In this document: positions 33,737 to 43,252 of the stretch, piece by piece
Layout: each line of letters opens with the position of its first letter
Numbering within the stretch: the first letter of the stretch is position 1
Assembly: GCA_018241405.1 (NCBI GenBank)
Contig: JAFEDY010000030.1
Location: 1-64,000, forward strand
Source: Pseudomonadota bacterium
GTDB lineage: Bacteria > Pseudomonadota > Gammaproteobacteria > Burkholderiales > Burkholderiaceae_C
Length of the DNA: 64,000 nt
Reading direction: 5' to 3'
Notes under the pieces: generated by a model
What the model saw: only the letters and a program-made list of their open reading frames with translations
Databases searched by the model: none
Told to the model about the DNA's origin: nothing
Position numbers and translations under genes: made by a program

Positions 33737-35356
33737 TCATGCCACGCACTGCGCCCGCGCCTGCTGCTGCAGCTCGCGCTTGACCACCTTGTTCGAGGCG
33801 TTGACCGGGAACTGGCTGAAGGTGAGCACATGGCGCGGCACCTTGTAGTTGGCCATGTGGGCGCGCGCCCAGGCGATCAGAGCCTGCGCGTCCATGGGCT
33901 GGCCGCTGCGCGTGATGACGCAGGCGCAGCCGACCTCGCCCATGCGCTCGTCGGGCACGCCCACCACCGCTACCTGGGCGATGTCGGGGTGGGCCGAGAG
34001 CAGGCGCTCGATCTCCGCCGGGTAGCAGTTGAAGCCGCCGACGATGAACATGTCTTTCAGGCGGTCGGTGATGCGCAGGTAGCCGCGCGCATCCAGCACG
34101 CCCACGTCGCCGGTGTGTAGCCAGCCGTCCGCATCTATGGCCTCGCGCGTGGCGGCCTCGTCCTCGAAGTAGCCCTGCATCACGTGGTAGCCACGCAGCA
34201 GCACCTCGCCGGCCTCGCCTGCGGGTACGTCGTGGCCCTGCTCGCCGACGCAGCGTACCTCCGTGCCCGGCAGCGCGTGGCCGCAGGTGCTGGCTACGGT
34301 CTCGGCGCTGTCGCTGGGCTCGCACAGCGTGGCGCAGCCGCCGCATTCGGTCAGGCCATAGGCGGTAGTGACGTTGGCAATGCCCAGCTCGCCACGCATG
34401 CGTTCGATCAGCACCGGCGGCACCGTGGCCGCGCCCGTGACCGAGGAGCGTAGCGACGACAGGTCGTAGCTTTTGAGCTGCGGGTGCGCCAGCATGGTCA
34501 GGAACAGCGTGGGCGGGCCGGGCATGAAGCTGATGCGGTCGCGCGCGATGCGGCCCAGCACGGCGTCGGCGTCGAACACCTGCTCTGGGTAGACCGTGGC
34601 GCCGCGCACAAAGGCCGCCACCCAGCCGGCCTTGTAGCCAAAGGTGTGAAAGAAGGGGTTGACGATGAGGTAGCGGTCATCCGCCCCCAGGCCGACCACG
34701 CGCGACCATTCGTCGAAGGCGCGGATGGTGGGGCCATGCGCCGCCATCACGCCCTTGGGGCGGCCCGTGGTGCCGGAGGTGAACATCAGGTCGGCCGTGC
34801 TCTGCGGGGTCAGCGCCGCCTCGCGTGCCAGCACGGCGCTGGCGGGCACGTCCTGGCCCAGGGCCAGGAAGTCCGCCCAGGCGTGGTCGCCTGGGCCGCT
34901 GACGCCTGCGCGCGTGCTGCCGCGCAGCACCACCACATGGGCCAGGGTGGCCGGGCGGCAGTCCTGCAGCAGGGCGGGGTAGTACTGGTTCAAAAAGTCG
35001 CCAATGCAGAACAGCAGCTTGGCGCCGCTGCGCTCCAGGATGTCGGCGGCTTCCGCGCCCTTCATGCGGGTGTTGAGCGGCACCAGGATGCCGCCCGCCG
35101 CATGCACGCCGCAGGCCGCGACGATCCACTCGTGCAGATTCGGCGCCCACAGCGCCACGCGGTCGCCGGATGCGATGCCCAGCGCAATCAGGCTGCGCGC
35201 CACCTGCTCGCTGCGCGCCAGCAGCTCGGCGTAGCTCAGCGTGGTGTCACCATCGACGATGGCCGGGTGGCTTCCATGCTGCTGGGCCGACTGGCGGATC
35301 AGCGCGGGCAGGTGCGGCGGCAGGTGGGCGGGGTGGGGGTAGGTGGGGGCAGACAT
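33737..35356 (-). CDS. fadD3: FadD3-like acyl-CoA synthetase for the C/D-ring propionate
   Basis: 539 residues, ANL superfamily. The ATP loop is canonical ([14 protein letters not shown]). [62 protein letters not shown] and [17 protein letters not shown] match M. tuberculosis FadD3 closely as I recall it. FadD3 activates HIP, the indanedione propionate left after A/B-ring cleavage, and so starts C/D-ring degradation; the Comamonas counterpart is named ScdA. It lies nine bases after kshB in the hsaA-tesH operon. Confidence 0.88.
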   Translation of the reverse strand: MSAPTYPHPAHLPPHLPALIRQSAQQHGSHPAIVDGDTTLSYAELLARSEQVARSLIALGIASGDRVALWAPNLHEWIVAACGVHAAGGILVPLNTRMKGAEAADILERSGAKLLFCIGDFLNQYYPALLQDCRPATLAHVVVLRGSTRAGVSGPGDHAWADFLALGQDVPASAVLAREAALTPQSTADLMFTSGTTGRPKGVMAAHGPTIRAFDEWSRVVGLGADDRYLIVNPFFHTFGYKAGWVAAFVRGATVYPEQVFDADAVLGRIARDRISFMPGPPTLFLTMLAHPQLKSYDLSSLRSSVTGAATVPPVLIERMRGELGIANVTTAYGLTECGGCATLCEPSDSAETVASTCGHALPGTEVRCVGEQGHDVPAGEAGEVLLRGYHVMQGYFEDEAATREAIDADGWLHTGDVGVLDARGYLRITDRLKDMFIVGGFNCYPAEIERLLSAHPDIAQVAVVGVPDERMGEVGCACVITRSGQPMDAQALIAWARAHMANYKVPRHVLTFSQFPVNASNKVVKRELQQQARAQCVA

Positions 35357-35365
35357 GGGCGGGAT

Positions 35366-36415
35366 TTATTCAGGGAATTGGATACGCAGCTTGGTGCTGG
35401 TGGGCACGGACTGGCAGGCAAGCGTCCAGGCCTTGGCCAGGTCCTTCTTGTCCAGGGCCTCGTTGTGGCGCAGGTGCACGCTGCCTTCCTTGACCTGGCA
35501 CATGCAGGAGGCGCACATGCCCGCCTGGCAGGAATAGGGCGCGTTGATGCCGGCGCGCAGAGCGGCTTCAAGCAGGGTTTCGGTGCCCGCGCAGCGCAGG
35601 TGGTAGGTCTCGCCATCAAGGCGCAGCTCCACTTCGGCCTCATCGACGGCGTCGGGCACGGGCGCGGCGGCGGGGGCCGGGGTGCTGCCGTCGTCTTCCT
35701 CGGGCAGCGAGGCAAAGCGCTCCACATGCACGCTCTCCTGCGGCATCTCTATCGCCTGCAGCGCGGCCACGGCCGCGTCCATGAAGAGGCCGGGGCCGCA
35801 GATGAAGGCCTGGGCCGCATGGCAGTGGCGCGCCAGCTCGGCCAGCTGCGCCACCGAGGGCACGCCCTGCACCGAATCGAGCCAGTGGATGACCGACAGG
35901 CGCGTGGGATAGGCGGCGGCCAGGGCCTTCAATTCGTCGCGGAAGATGACCGAGCGCTCGTCGCGGTTGGCGTAGAGCAGGGTGATACGCCCCTCACCGT
36001 TGTGCAACGCGCTGCGCAAAATCGAGAACACCGGCGTGATGCCGCTGCCGCCCGCCAGCAGCAAAAAGTCGCCAGTCAGCGCGCGCGGCGTGAAGACACC
36101 GGCGGGCGCCATGACCTCGATGCTGTCGCCCACGCGCACCTTGTCGCAGACCCAGTTGGAGCCGCGCCCGTCCTGCACGCGCTTGACTGTGACGCGCGGC
36201 GACTCGTCCATGCCCGGCGCGCTGGACATGGAGTAGCAGCGCGGCAGCCAGCGCCCGCCCACCGGCAGGCGCAGCGTCAGGAACTGGCCGGGCTTGTAGC
36301 GAAAGGCCTGCTGCAGCGCGGGCGGTATTGTGAAGACCAGGGACTTGGTGTCTGGCGTCTCTTCGACCACGGCCTGCACCGTGAGGGCGTGATAGCGCGA
36401 TGTGCTTGTCGTCAT
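35366..36415 (-). CDS. kshB: 3-Ketosteroid 9alpha-hydroxylase reductase component
   Basis: 349 residues from ATG 36415. An FNR-type FAD domain with RCYSMSS (about residues 58-64), an NAD domain with LLAGGSGITPVFSIL, and a C-terminal plant-type 2Fe-2S ferredoxin domain with Cys296, 301, 304 and 334. It passes electrons from NADH to the Rieske oxygenase KshA. KshA is encoded 20 kb away at 56977-58077, under its own palindrome. A phenylacetyl-CoA epoxidase reductase or another FNR-ferredoxin would look similar, but the position between 3beta/17beta-HSD and fadD3 favours KshB. It begins two bases after the HSD stop. Confidence 0.85.
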   Translation of the reverse strand: MTTSTSRYHALTVQAVVEETPDTKSLVFTIPPALQQAFRYKPGQFLTLRLPVGGRWLPRCYSMSSAPGMDESPRVTVKRVQDGRGSNWVCDKVRVGDSIEVMAPAGVFTPRALTGDFLLLAGGSGITPVFSILRSALHNGEGRITLLYANRDERSVIFRDELKALAAAYPTRLSVIHWLDSVQGVPSVAQLAELARHCHAAQAFICGPGLFMDAAVAALQAIEMPQESVHVERFASLPEEDDGSTPAPAAAPVPDAVDEAEVELRLDGETYHLRCAGTETLLEAALRAGINAPYSCQAGMCASCMCQVKEGSVHLRHNEALDKKDLAKAWTLACQSVPTSTKLRIQFPE

Positions 36416-36417
36416 GA

Positions 36418-37176
36418 TCAAAGTCCCATGCCAAGAATGGCGCTGTCGGCGCGGATTTCGGCGCCGTTGATGGCGCTGGAGGCGTCGCTGGCCAGGAACA
36501 CCATGACCTGTGCGATCTTGTCGGGCATGGTGGCCCGGCCCTTGGGGTTGGTCTTGGGGTCGAACAGCAAAAACTTGGCCGGCACGCCCGGCGCGCTGGC
36601 CTGCATCATCGGGGTGTAGATGCCGTCCGGGTGCACCGAGTTGACGCGTACCGCCAGGCCGTTGTTGCGGCAATAGAGCGCCGTGGTGCGGGTGATGGCA
36701 CCCACGGCGGCCTTGGAGGCGCTGTAGCCCAGGTAGTTCTCGACCGGCAGCCAGGACGAGACCGAGGCCATGTTGACGATGCTGCCGCCGCGCTCCTTCA
36801 TCGCCGCCACGCCGTAGTGGCAGCCCAGGAACACCGAGGCCGCGTTGACCTGCATGAGCTGCTGGAACTGCGCCAGCGTCGCCGTCTCGACATTGCCGGG
36901 AATCAGGATGCCGGCGTTGTTGACCAGAATGTCCAGCGCGCCAAAGCGCTGCTGCGCCGTGGCGATGGCGGCCTGCCAGTCGGCCTCCTGCGTGACGTCG
37001 TGGCGCACGAACGCGGCGGCCTCGCCGCACTCGGCCGCCAGCGCCTGACCTGCGGCCTCGTTCACATCGCTGATGACCACGCGCGCGCCTTCACGCAGCA
37101 GCAGCAGCACCACTTCACGGCCCACGCCGCTGGCACCACCGGTGACCAGGGCGACCTTGTTGTCTACTTGTCCCAT
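36418..37176 (-). CDS. 3beta/17beta-hydroxysteroid dehydrogenase
   Basis: 252 residues, SDR with catalytic Ser138, Tyr151 and Lys155. Long blocks coincide with the Comamonas testosteroni 3beta/17beta-HSD as I recall it: KVALVTGGASGVG, NMASVSSWLP, YSASKAAV, RVNSIHPDGIYTPMMQAS-like RVNSVHPDGIYTPMMQAS, and the terminal SAILGMGL. It oxidises 3beta- and 17beta-hydroxyls of androstanes to ketones, feeding tesI/tesH. It lies between tesI (42 bases upstream, separated by a repeat element) and kshB in the same operon. Confidence 0.92.
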   Translation of the reverse strand: MGQVDNKVALVTGGASGVGREVVLLLLREGARVVISDVNEAAGQALAAECGEAAAFVRHDVTQEADWQAAIATAQQRFGALDILVNNAGILIPGNVETATLAQFQQLMQVNAASVFLGCHYGVAAMKERGGSIVNMASVSSWLPVENYLGYSASKAAVGAITRTTALYCRNNGLAVRVNSVHPDGIYTPMMQASAPGVPAKFLLFDPKTNPKGRATMPDKIAQVMVFLASDASSAINGAEIRADSAILGMGL

Positions 37177-37207
37177 ACAACAGCTCTTGGATATGCAGGT
37201 TGGAAAA

Positions 37208-37231
37208 ATTGATAGCTGTCAGCGCTTGTCC
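37208..37231. repeat. Comamonadaceae-type element overlapping the tesI 3' end
   Basis: GATAGCTGTCAGCGCTTGTC core preceded by ATT. The minus-strand reading supplies the last codons (Val-Asp-Lys-Arg) and TGA stop of tesI, so the element has become part of the coding sequence. Confidence 0.7.
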
Positions 37232-38949
37232 ACCAAGGGATCATGCCGAAAAACACTTGAAACGCCTTGGCGTGAGTCCAGCGCCGCGGCACGTCCGGCG
37301 CGCCGGCCCGAGAACACGCAGTCTGCCAGCGACAGGCCGCTGATGTAGCGCGACGAGGGCAGGCCTATGGCCGTGCGCCCGGCAGCGTACAGCCCGGGCA
37401 GGCCCTGGCCCTGTGCCGTCACTACCTGGCCGCTGACCTCATCGACGCGCAGGCCGCCCAGGCTCAGCGTGGCCAGGGGGAACAGCGGGTTGCCGATGGA
37501 GATGTCCATGGCCAGCAGCGGCCCGCTAAGGGCATGGCGCATGTCGGCAGACTTGCCAAACGCGTCCTCGGCCTGGCCCTGGGCGGCGGCGTTGGCGGCA
37601 GCGATGCTGGCTTCGAGCCGCGCCGGGTCCGCGCCTATGCGTGCGGCGAGCGCCTGGGCGCTGGGGGCCTTCACGGCCTTGAGCCACATCATCGCCAGCG
37701 CGGGCAGTGACTGGAAGGCCCACAGACCGCCAAACAGGCATTGGCGCGTGGCCTGGCGGCGCAGGCTGGCGTCCAGAATCAGCCAGGCCTTGCCGCCCTG
37801 GTGCTCCACCAGCTCATGGCCCAGGGTGGCGCCGTAGACCTGTTCGTTGCAGAAGCGCTCGCCCTGGCGGTTGACCACCAGGCCCTGCGGCCAGACGGCA
37901 GGCGGGGTGATGAAGCGCCAGCAGGAGATATTGGCGAGCGCGTCGCTGGCCGCGCCCGCGCTCTGGCCCAGGCGCAGGCCGCTGCCGTCGCAGCCGGCGT
38001 CGCCAATCGGCCAGCCCTTGCGCGTGTGCGGGGCGTGCTGTGCCGTCAGCTCGGGGTTGAAGATGGTGCCGCCGGTGCTCAGCACCACGCCATGGCGCGC
38101 ACGCACCAGGCGCGGCTGGGCGGCCTCGTGCTCCAGTTGCGCTGCCTCGCGCAGGCAGGCCATGGCCTTGGCGGCGCGGAAGGTGCGGTGGCGCACGTAC
38201 AGGCGGTGCAGCTCGGCATGGCGGGCGGTGCGCGGGTCGTTTGCCGGCATCTGCCAGACCTCCACGCCCAGCACCCGCGCGGCCTGGCCGTCGGGGCCTT
38301 GCTCGCACACCAGGCGGCGCACGGTGGCCTGCAGCAGGGTCTGTGCGCCCGCGCGCAGCGTGGCGGCCTGCAGCGTGGCAAACAGGGTGGCGCCCGACTG
38401 GCCCTTGGCGACCACGCGGTGGCCGCGCGGCGCGGGCTTTTGGCCCGCGGGCAGGTGGCGGCCATAGGCGGGCACCATCTCGTTGCCCGAGTAGTAGAGG
38501 AATTGCCCGTCGGGCGGGTAGGAGGTCTTGTGGTCGGGCATGGTGGCGTCAAAGCGCACGCCATGGCCCTCCAGCCACTCCAAGTTGGCAACACTGTCCT
38601 CGCAAAAGCGCGCCAGGGTGGCGTCCCGCACCACGCCATTGACCTCGTGCTGCAAATAGGCGTGCATGAGCGCGGGGCTGTCGGTGAATCCCGCCTCGCG
38701 CTGCTGCGCCGTGCCGCCGCCCGCGTACACCACGCCCCCCGAGAGGGCGCTGGCGCCCCCGCCCTCGAAACGGTCGATGACCAGCACGCTCGCGCCCTCG
38801 TGGCGCGCCTCTAGTGCGGCGCAGGCGCCGGCCGCGCCCCAGCCGACGACGACCACGTCGGCGCTCTCGCTCCATTCGCCATCCAGCGCGCTAGCCAGCA
38901 GCAGGGGCGGGGCGACGGGCGTGACGGTGCTGGCGCGGGCCTCGCTCAT
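37219..38949 (-). CDS. tesI: FAD-dependent 3-ketosteroid dehydrogenase, TesI-like (delta4(5alpha))
   Basis: 576 residues. N-terminal FAD motif VVVGWGAAGACAALEARHEG followed by ASALSGGVVYAGGGT, and a C-terminal GLYAAGRTAIGLPSSRYISG FAD-contact region, of the fumarate reductase/KSTD flavoprotein family. It overlaps the tesH stop by four bases, the same tesH-tesI order described in Comamonas, where TesI is the 3-ketosteroid delta4(5alpha)-dehydrogenase. It is distinct from the delta1-type TesH in sequence. The extreme C-terminus lies in a repeat element. Substrate (5alpha versus 5beta, delta4 versus other) is inferred from synteny. Confidence 0.82.
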   Translation of the reverse strand: MSEARASTVTPVAPPLLLASALDGEWSESADVVVVGWGAAGACAALEARHEGASVLVIDRFEGGGASALSGGVVYAGGGTAQQREAGFTDSPALMHAYLQHEVNGVVRDATLARFCEDSVANLEWLEGHGVRFDATMPDHKTSYPPDGQFLYYSGNEMVPAYGRHLPAGQKPAPRGHRVVAKGQSGATLFATLQAATLRAGAQTLLQATVRRLVCEQGPDGQAARVLGVEVWQMPANDPRTARHAELHRLYVRHRTFRAAKAMACLREAAQLEHEAAQPRLVRARHGVVLSTGGTIFNPELTAQHAPHTRKGWPIGDAGCDGSGLRLGQSAGAASDALANISCWRFITPPAVWPQGLVVNRQGERFCNEQVYGATLGHELVEHQGGKAWLILDASLRRQATRQCLFGGLWAFQSLPALAMMWLKAVKAPSAQALAARIGADPARLEASIAAANAAAQGQAEDAFGKSADMRHALSGPLLAMDISIGNPLFPLATLSLGGLRVDEVSGQVVTAQGQGLPGLYAAGRTAIGLPSSRYISGLSLADCVFSGRRAGRAAALDSRQGVSSVFRHDPLVDKR

Positions 38950-40673
38950 GCCGTCTCCAGCAGCTCCGGGTGTTCCAACGCTATCGGCTTGCCGACGATA
39001 TGGGCGATGGCGCGGAAGGCAAAGGTCATGGCCGGGCCCAGCGTGGAGCCCGCGCCGGGGTAGGACGGGCCCATCACCGAGGCGCTGTTGTTGCCCACGC
39101 AGTACAGGCCTGCTATGGGTTGGCCGGCCTCGGTGAGCACGCGCGCATCGCGGTCGGTCAGCAGGCCACCCTTGGTGCCGATGTCGCCGGGGTTCAGCTT
39201 CATGGCGTAGAACGGGCCCTTTTCAATCGGCGCCAGGTTGGGGTTGGGCTTGACGTTGACGTCGCCGTAGTAGCGGTCAAAGACGTTGTCGCCACGGCCA
39301 AAGTCCAGGTCCTTGCCGGTCTTGGCGAACTCGGTCATGCGCCGGGCGCTGGCCACCAGGCCCTGCGGGTCCACGCCGATCTGCGCGGCGAGTTCTTCCA
39401 GCGTCTCGCCCTTCCAGTAGACGGTGTTCAGCCAGCTCTTGCGCAGCTTGGCGTCGGGCACGGCCGCGGCCGGCATGATGGGGCCAATGGGGTAGTTGGC
39501 GCGGAAGGTGGCGTCAAACACGATCCAGGCCGGCACGGCGCCGCCGGTCTGGGCGTGGTTGGCGTACATGGCCTGCTGGAACTCGGGGTAGGGGCCCGAT
39601 TCGTTCAGAAAGCGCTCGCCGCGCGCGTTCACCACCATGCAGCCGGGCATGGAGCGCTCGACGAACATGGCGCGGTATTTTTCTTCCTTGGGTACGAACA
39701 GCGTGGGTGCGCCCCAGGTGTGGGCCATCAGGTGCAGTGCGCCCCCCACGGCGGCGCCGGCGCGGTGGGCGTCACCGGTGTTGCCTTCGGGCGGGGTGGC
39801 GGTCCAGGCCTGGTCGGTGGGTTGAGGCAGGTACTGCTCGCGCATCTGCTGGTTGCGCTCGAAGCCGCCGGCGCCCAGCACCACGGCGCGGCGCGCGCTC
39901 ACCGCCACGTCCTGGCCGTTGCGGCGTACCACCACGCCGGTGACGCGCCCGCCTTCCTCGACAAGTGATTGCATGGGGGTGTCGAGCCACAGCGTGATGC
40001 CGCGCTTGCGCAGCGCGGCAAACAGCCCGCCCAGCAGCGCCTGGCCGCCGGTCAGGCGCCGGTCGCGCCGCGTCTTCTTACGCCAGGGGTAATCGAGGAA
40101 GTAGCGCGCCATGATCCACATGAGCACGAACTTGCCCTTGCGCTCGCGCGCCAGCAGCGAGCGCGCCTCGAAGGCGTTGATGTGCATGCGGCCGAAGATC
40201 AGCTGGCCGGGGCAGGTGGGGCGCAGCAGTTCCAGGTCCTGCGGGCCCAGCCTGCCGGCGTTGAAGTCCATGGGATCCATGGTGCGCCCGCCGGGCATGG
40301 CGCCTTCCAGCGTCGGATAGTAGTCGGCGTAGGAGGGTACGCAGCGGTAGGGCACGCCGATCTCGGCCAGGTAGCGCGCCATGTGGCGCGCGGTCTCGAC
40401 ATAGGCCAGCACGCGGTCGTCGCTGGACAGGCCGCGCGCGCAGGTCTTCACATAGCGGAACGCCGCCTGCACGCTGTCGCGCAGGCCGGCCTTGGGCATA
40501 TCGTGGTTGTCCGGTATCCAGATCCCGCCGCCGCTGGTGGCCGAAGTGCCACCCAGCAGGGGCATTTTTTCCACGACCAAGGCCTTCAGTCCTTGATCGG
40601 CCGCGCGGATGGCGGCCAGCAGTGCCCCGGCACCCGATCCGACCACGACGACGTCAAATTCGTTCTGTTCCAC
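38946..40673 (-). CDS. tesH: 3-Ketosteroid delta1-dehydrogenase
   Basis: 575 residues from a GTG at 40673, with GAGG about eight bases upstream; upstream in-frame ATGs give an unrelated extension. FAD motif VVVVGSGAGALLAAIRAADQ, then LLGGTSATSGGGIWIP. DDRVLAYVETA, FNAGRLGPQDLE, FLDYPWRKKTRRDRR, MPGCMVVNARGERFLNESGP, and GPFYAMKLNPGDIGTKGG match Comamonas TesH/KstD closely as I remember it (573 residues). It desaturates C1-C2 of 3-ketosteroids, the step before ring B opening. It lies downstream of hsaA and overlaps tesI. Confidence 0.93.
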   Translation of the reverse strand: MEQNEFDVVVVGSGAGALLAAIRAADQGLKALVVEKMPLLGGTSATSGGGIWIPDNHDMPKAGLRDSVQAAFRYVKTCARGLSSDDRVLAYVETARHMARYLAEIGVPYRCVPSYADYYPTLEGAMPGGRTMDPMDFNAGRLGPQDLELLRPTCPGQLIFGRMHINAFEARSLLARERKGKFVLMWIMARYFLDYPWRKKTRRDRRLTGGQALLGGLFAALRKRGITLWLDTPMQSLVEEGGRVTGVVVRRNGQDVAVSARRAVVLGAGGFERNQQMREQYLPQPTDQAWTATPPEGNTGDAHRAGAAVGGALHLMAHTWGAPTLFVPKEEKYRAMFVERSMPGCMVVNARGERFLNESGPYPEFQQAMYANHAQTGGAVPAWIVFDATFRANYPIGPIMPAAAVPDAKLRKSWLNTVYWKGETLEELAAQIGVDPQGLVASARRMTEFAKTGKDLDFGRGDNVFDRYYGDVNVKPNPNLAPIEKGPFYAMKLNPGDIGTKGGLLTDRDARVLTEAGQPIAGLYCVGNNSASVMGPSYPGAGSTLGPAMTFAFRAIAHIVGKPIALEHPELLETA

Positions 40674-40774
40674 CTGGTTTCCTCGTTGTCTGTGTTCTGT
40701 GAGCGGATGCTTGAAACTGGCGCGCCCCAGGCCAGCAGCAACCATGCAAGGGCCGCCCCGCCGCACTGGCTACG

Positions 40775-40811
40775 CCCCTCTCCCGAGGCGCGCGGCGCGG
40801 CGAGAGAGGGG
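40775..40811. repeat. GC-rich intergenic hairpin
   Basis: CCCCTCTC (40775-40782) pairs with GAGAGGGG (40804-40811) around a CG-rich loop. It lies in the 167-base gap between hsaA and tesH, with no T-run. Confidence 0.6.
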
Positions 40812-40840
40812 GGAAGGCGCGAAGCGCTTTCCGGGGGGCT

Positions 40841-42037
40841 TCAGATATACGGATCGGCGTTGGGCAGACCCAGCATCACCGCGCCGTGGGCGCGCACATA
40901 GGCATCGGTGTTGTTGGCGATGTGGCCGCGTCCGGTGGCGATGTCGCGCAGCACGCGCTCTATGGGGTTGGTCTTGAAGGTGCCGGATGCGGCGCAGGCG
41001 CGCAGCAGCTCGTTGACGCGGTCAAAGGTCAGCTTGGGCACGCTCGCGGCCTGGGCGCGCTGCAGCAGGCGCTCTTCGACGGGCATGGCGTCGCCCGTCT
41101 TGGCGCAATGCACGATGCGCGCGTAGTTGCGGAACAGCACCAGCTTGAGCTGGTCGCTGGCCATCATGGCCTCGGTCACGGCCTGCTGGGCGTTGATGTC
41201 CTCGGCCATCTTGATGCCGTGCTTGCCGATATGCGCCAGCGAGCGCTGGCGGAAGCTCTCGATCGCGCCGTCCAGCGCGCCAATGCAGGCAGAGGACACG
41301 GCGCGCTGGAACACCTGGGTAAAGGGGATGCGATAGAGCCAGCCGGGATTGGTCTCGCGCCCGGGGCAGCCGGCGTCGCTGTGGTCGTTGGTGCGGTGGA
41401 TGCGGTGCGCGGGCACGAACACGTCCTCGACCACGATGTCGTGGCTGCCGGTGCCGCGCAGGCCGATCACGTCCCAGTTTTCCACGATGCGGTAGTCCGA
41501 CTTCGGGAGCAGGAAGGTGGCATGCTCCAGCGCGCCAGAGCCGTCCTTCTTGGGTAGCAGGCCGCCCAGGAAGACCCATTCGCAATGCTCGGAGCCGGTG
41601 GAGAAGCCCCAGCGGCCGCTGAAGCGGTAGCCGCCATCGACGGGCGTGGCCTTGCCCGTGGGCATGTAGGTGGAGGCGATGCGGGTGCCGTTGTTCTTGG
41701 CCCAGACGTCTTGTTGCGCCTGCTCGGGGAACAGCGCCAGCTGCCAGGGGTGCACGCCCAGCACGCCGTACATCCAGGCGGTGGACATGCAGCCCTCGGC
41801 CAGCGTCATCTGGATGGTGTAGAACACGCGCGGGTCGAGCTCGTAGCCGCCCCAGCGCTTGGCCTGCAGCACGCGGTACAGCCCGGCGTCGTCAATGGCC
41901 TTGATGGTCTCGGGCAGCACGCGACCGTCGCGGTCGGCAGCGTAGGCACGCTCGGCCAGCATGGGCACCAGGGCGCGGGCGCGGTCGATCAGGGTCAGTG
42001 CGTCGTGGGTCAGGTAGTCGTCGTGGGCGTTGCTCAT
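40841..42037 (-). CDS. hsaA: 3-HSA hydroxylase, flavin-dependent oxygenase component
   Basis: 398 residues from ATG 42037. Acyl-CoA-dehydrogenase-like fold of the group D two-component monooxygenases: AKRWGGYELDPRVFY, SGRWGFSTGSEHCEWVFLG, and WDVIGLRGTGSHDIVVEDVFVP are typical of HsaA/TesA oxygenases. It hydroxylates 3-HSA at C4 using FMNH2 from a separate reductase, producing the catechol cleaved by TesB. First gene of the leftward tesH operon; the reductase hsaB is transcribed in the opposite direction from 42240, with palindrome F between them. Confidence 0.9.
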   Translation of the reverse strand: MSNAHDDYLTHDALTLIDRARALVPMLAERAYAADRDGRVLPETIKAIDDAGLYRVLQAKRWGGYELDPRVFYTIQMTLAEGCMSTAWMYGVLGVHPWQLALFPEQAQQDVWAKNNGTRIASTYMPTGKATPVDGGYRFSGRWGFSTGSEHCEWVFLGGLLPKKDGSGALEHATFLLPKSDYRIVENWDVIGLRGTGSHDIVVEDVFVPAHRIHRTNDHSDAGCPGRETNPGWLYRIPFTQVFQRAVSSACIGALDGAIESFRQRSLAHIGKHGIKMAEDINAQQAVTEAMMASDQLKLVLFRNYARIVHCAKTGDAMPVEERLLQRAQAASVPKLTFDRVNELLRACAASGTFKTNPIERVLRDIATGRGHIANNTDAYVRAHGAVMLGLPNADPYI

Positions 42038-42112
42038 GCGGATGTCTCCAGGGTGGGTGGGCCATGGCGGTCCATGGTGTGCCTGCATCGTCGGTCCAAG
42101 GCCGCGTTTGTT

Positions 42113-42132
42113 CATCGTCCGTACGGACTAAC
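42113..42132. promoter_or_regulatory. 20-bp palindrome (putative TesR box), site F
   Basis: CATCGTCC-GTAC-GGACTAAC. It lies 75 bases from hsaA (-) and 107 bases from hsaB (+) and is the only such site in this 202-base divergent region. Six central bases each side (GTCCGTACGGAC) form a perfect palindrome. Confidence 0.7.
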
Positions 42133-42239
42133 GTGAAATCGCCGCTGAAATGCCTGTCCTGGCCGGGTAGTCCAAGTGGAGGATTCGCACCCTTTTCGCT
42201 GCGGGCATCCTGCGCCTGCATCGGCCCCAAGGAGCGCAC

Positions 42240-43217
42240 ATGGATACACCGCAACATTTCGACCCCAAGGACTTTCGCCAGGCGCTGGGCATGTTTGCCA
42301 CCGGCGTCACCATCGTCACCACGCGGGCGGGCGACGGCTCGCCCGTGGGCGTGACGGCCAACAGCTTCAACTCCGTCTCCATCGACCCGCCGCTGGTGCT
42401 GTGGAGCCTGGCCAAGAACGCCCGCAGCCTGGACGCCTTCACCACCGGGGAGCACTGGAACGTGCACATCCTGTCGCAGGAGCAGGAGGCGCTGTCCAAC
42501 CTGTTTGCCCGCGCGGGCGAAGACAAGTTTGGCCAGCAGCAGCTGGAGCCGGGCGTGAGCGACGCGCCCCTGCTGCCCGGCTGCAGCGCGCGCTTTCAGT
42601 GCAAGACCATGTTCCAGTACGACGGCGGTGACCACATCATCTTCGTCGGCCAGGTGCTGTCCTATGACCGCACGCAGCGTCTGCCGCTGCTCTACGTCAC
42701 CGGCCAGTACGCGCTGGCCTCGCGCAAGGCGCTGGCGGTGTCCACCGAGGCACAGGCGGACACGGCCGACAGCCTGTATTCCGAGAACCTGCTGGGCTAC
42801 CTGCTGGGCCGCGCGCATTACCAGTTTTTGGGCGGCATACGCGCGCTGCTCAACGAGCGCGGCCTGTCCGACGCCGATTTCTTCGTGCTGTCCCTGCTGA
42901 GCGTGCGCGACTCCATGGCGGGCGCCGACATTGCCGCGCACATTGCCTACACCGGCATCGACGTAGGGGCCGTGCTGCTGCAGCAGCTGTGCGACCGCGG
43001 ATTGCTGCAAAAAAATGAGCATGCCGCGTATTCTCTGACTGACTCAGGCCGCGATTCCATCCTGCATGTGATTGCCGCGGCCAAGGCCGAGGAAGCCGAT
43101 GTGCTGGAGCGCATGGGCGAGGCCGAGGCCGCCCTGCTGCGCAACCTGCTCAAGCAGTTCATCCGCGCCACCGACCCCGGCCTGCCCAAGCTGTGGACGG
43201 CGCCCGTGGCTTCCTGA
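42240..43217 (+). CDS. hsaB: 3-HSA hydroxylase flavin reductase with C-terminal MarR-like domain
   Basis: 325 residues. Residues 8-165 are a short-chain flavin reductase (FRQALGMFATGVTIVTTRAG, VTANSFNSVSIDPPLVLWSL, FQYDGGDHIIFVGQV). Residues about 195-310 look like a winged helix of the MarR type (LSLLSVRDSMAGADIAAHIA, LLQQLCDRGLLQKNEHAAYS). Known HsaB proteins are roughly half this length; the same fusion is known in the C1 reductase of p-hydroxyphenylacetate hydroxylase, where the extra domain senses substrate and releases inhibition. It supplies FMNH2 to HsaA. First gene of the rightward tesD-tesG operon. Confidence 0.87.
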   Translation: MDTPQHFDPKDFRQALGMFATGVTIVTTRAGDGSPVGVTANSFNSVSIDPPLVLWSLAKNARSLDAFTTGEHWNVHILSQEQEALSNLFARAGEDKFGQQQLEPGVSDAPLLPGCSARFQCKTMFQYDGGDHIIFVGQVLSYDRTQRLPLLYVTGQYALASRKALAVSTEAQADTADSLYSENLLGYLLGRAHYQFLGGIRALLNERGLSDADFFVLSLLSVRDSMAGADIAAHIAYTGIDVGAVLLQQLCDRGLLQKNEHAAYSLTDSGRDSILHVIAAAKAEEADVLERMGEAEAALLRNLLKQFIRATDPGLPKLWTAPVAS

Positions 43218-43252
43218 TTTTTCTGCAACCTTTGTTATTGCCAAGCATCTCC

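Noticed and set aside
42086..42097. Second CATCGTC-like half-site beside box F
   Set aside because: Reads CATCGTCGGTCC without a matching right arm four bases away, so it does not meet the palindrome pattern.
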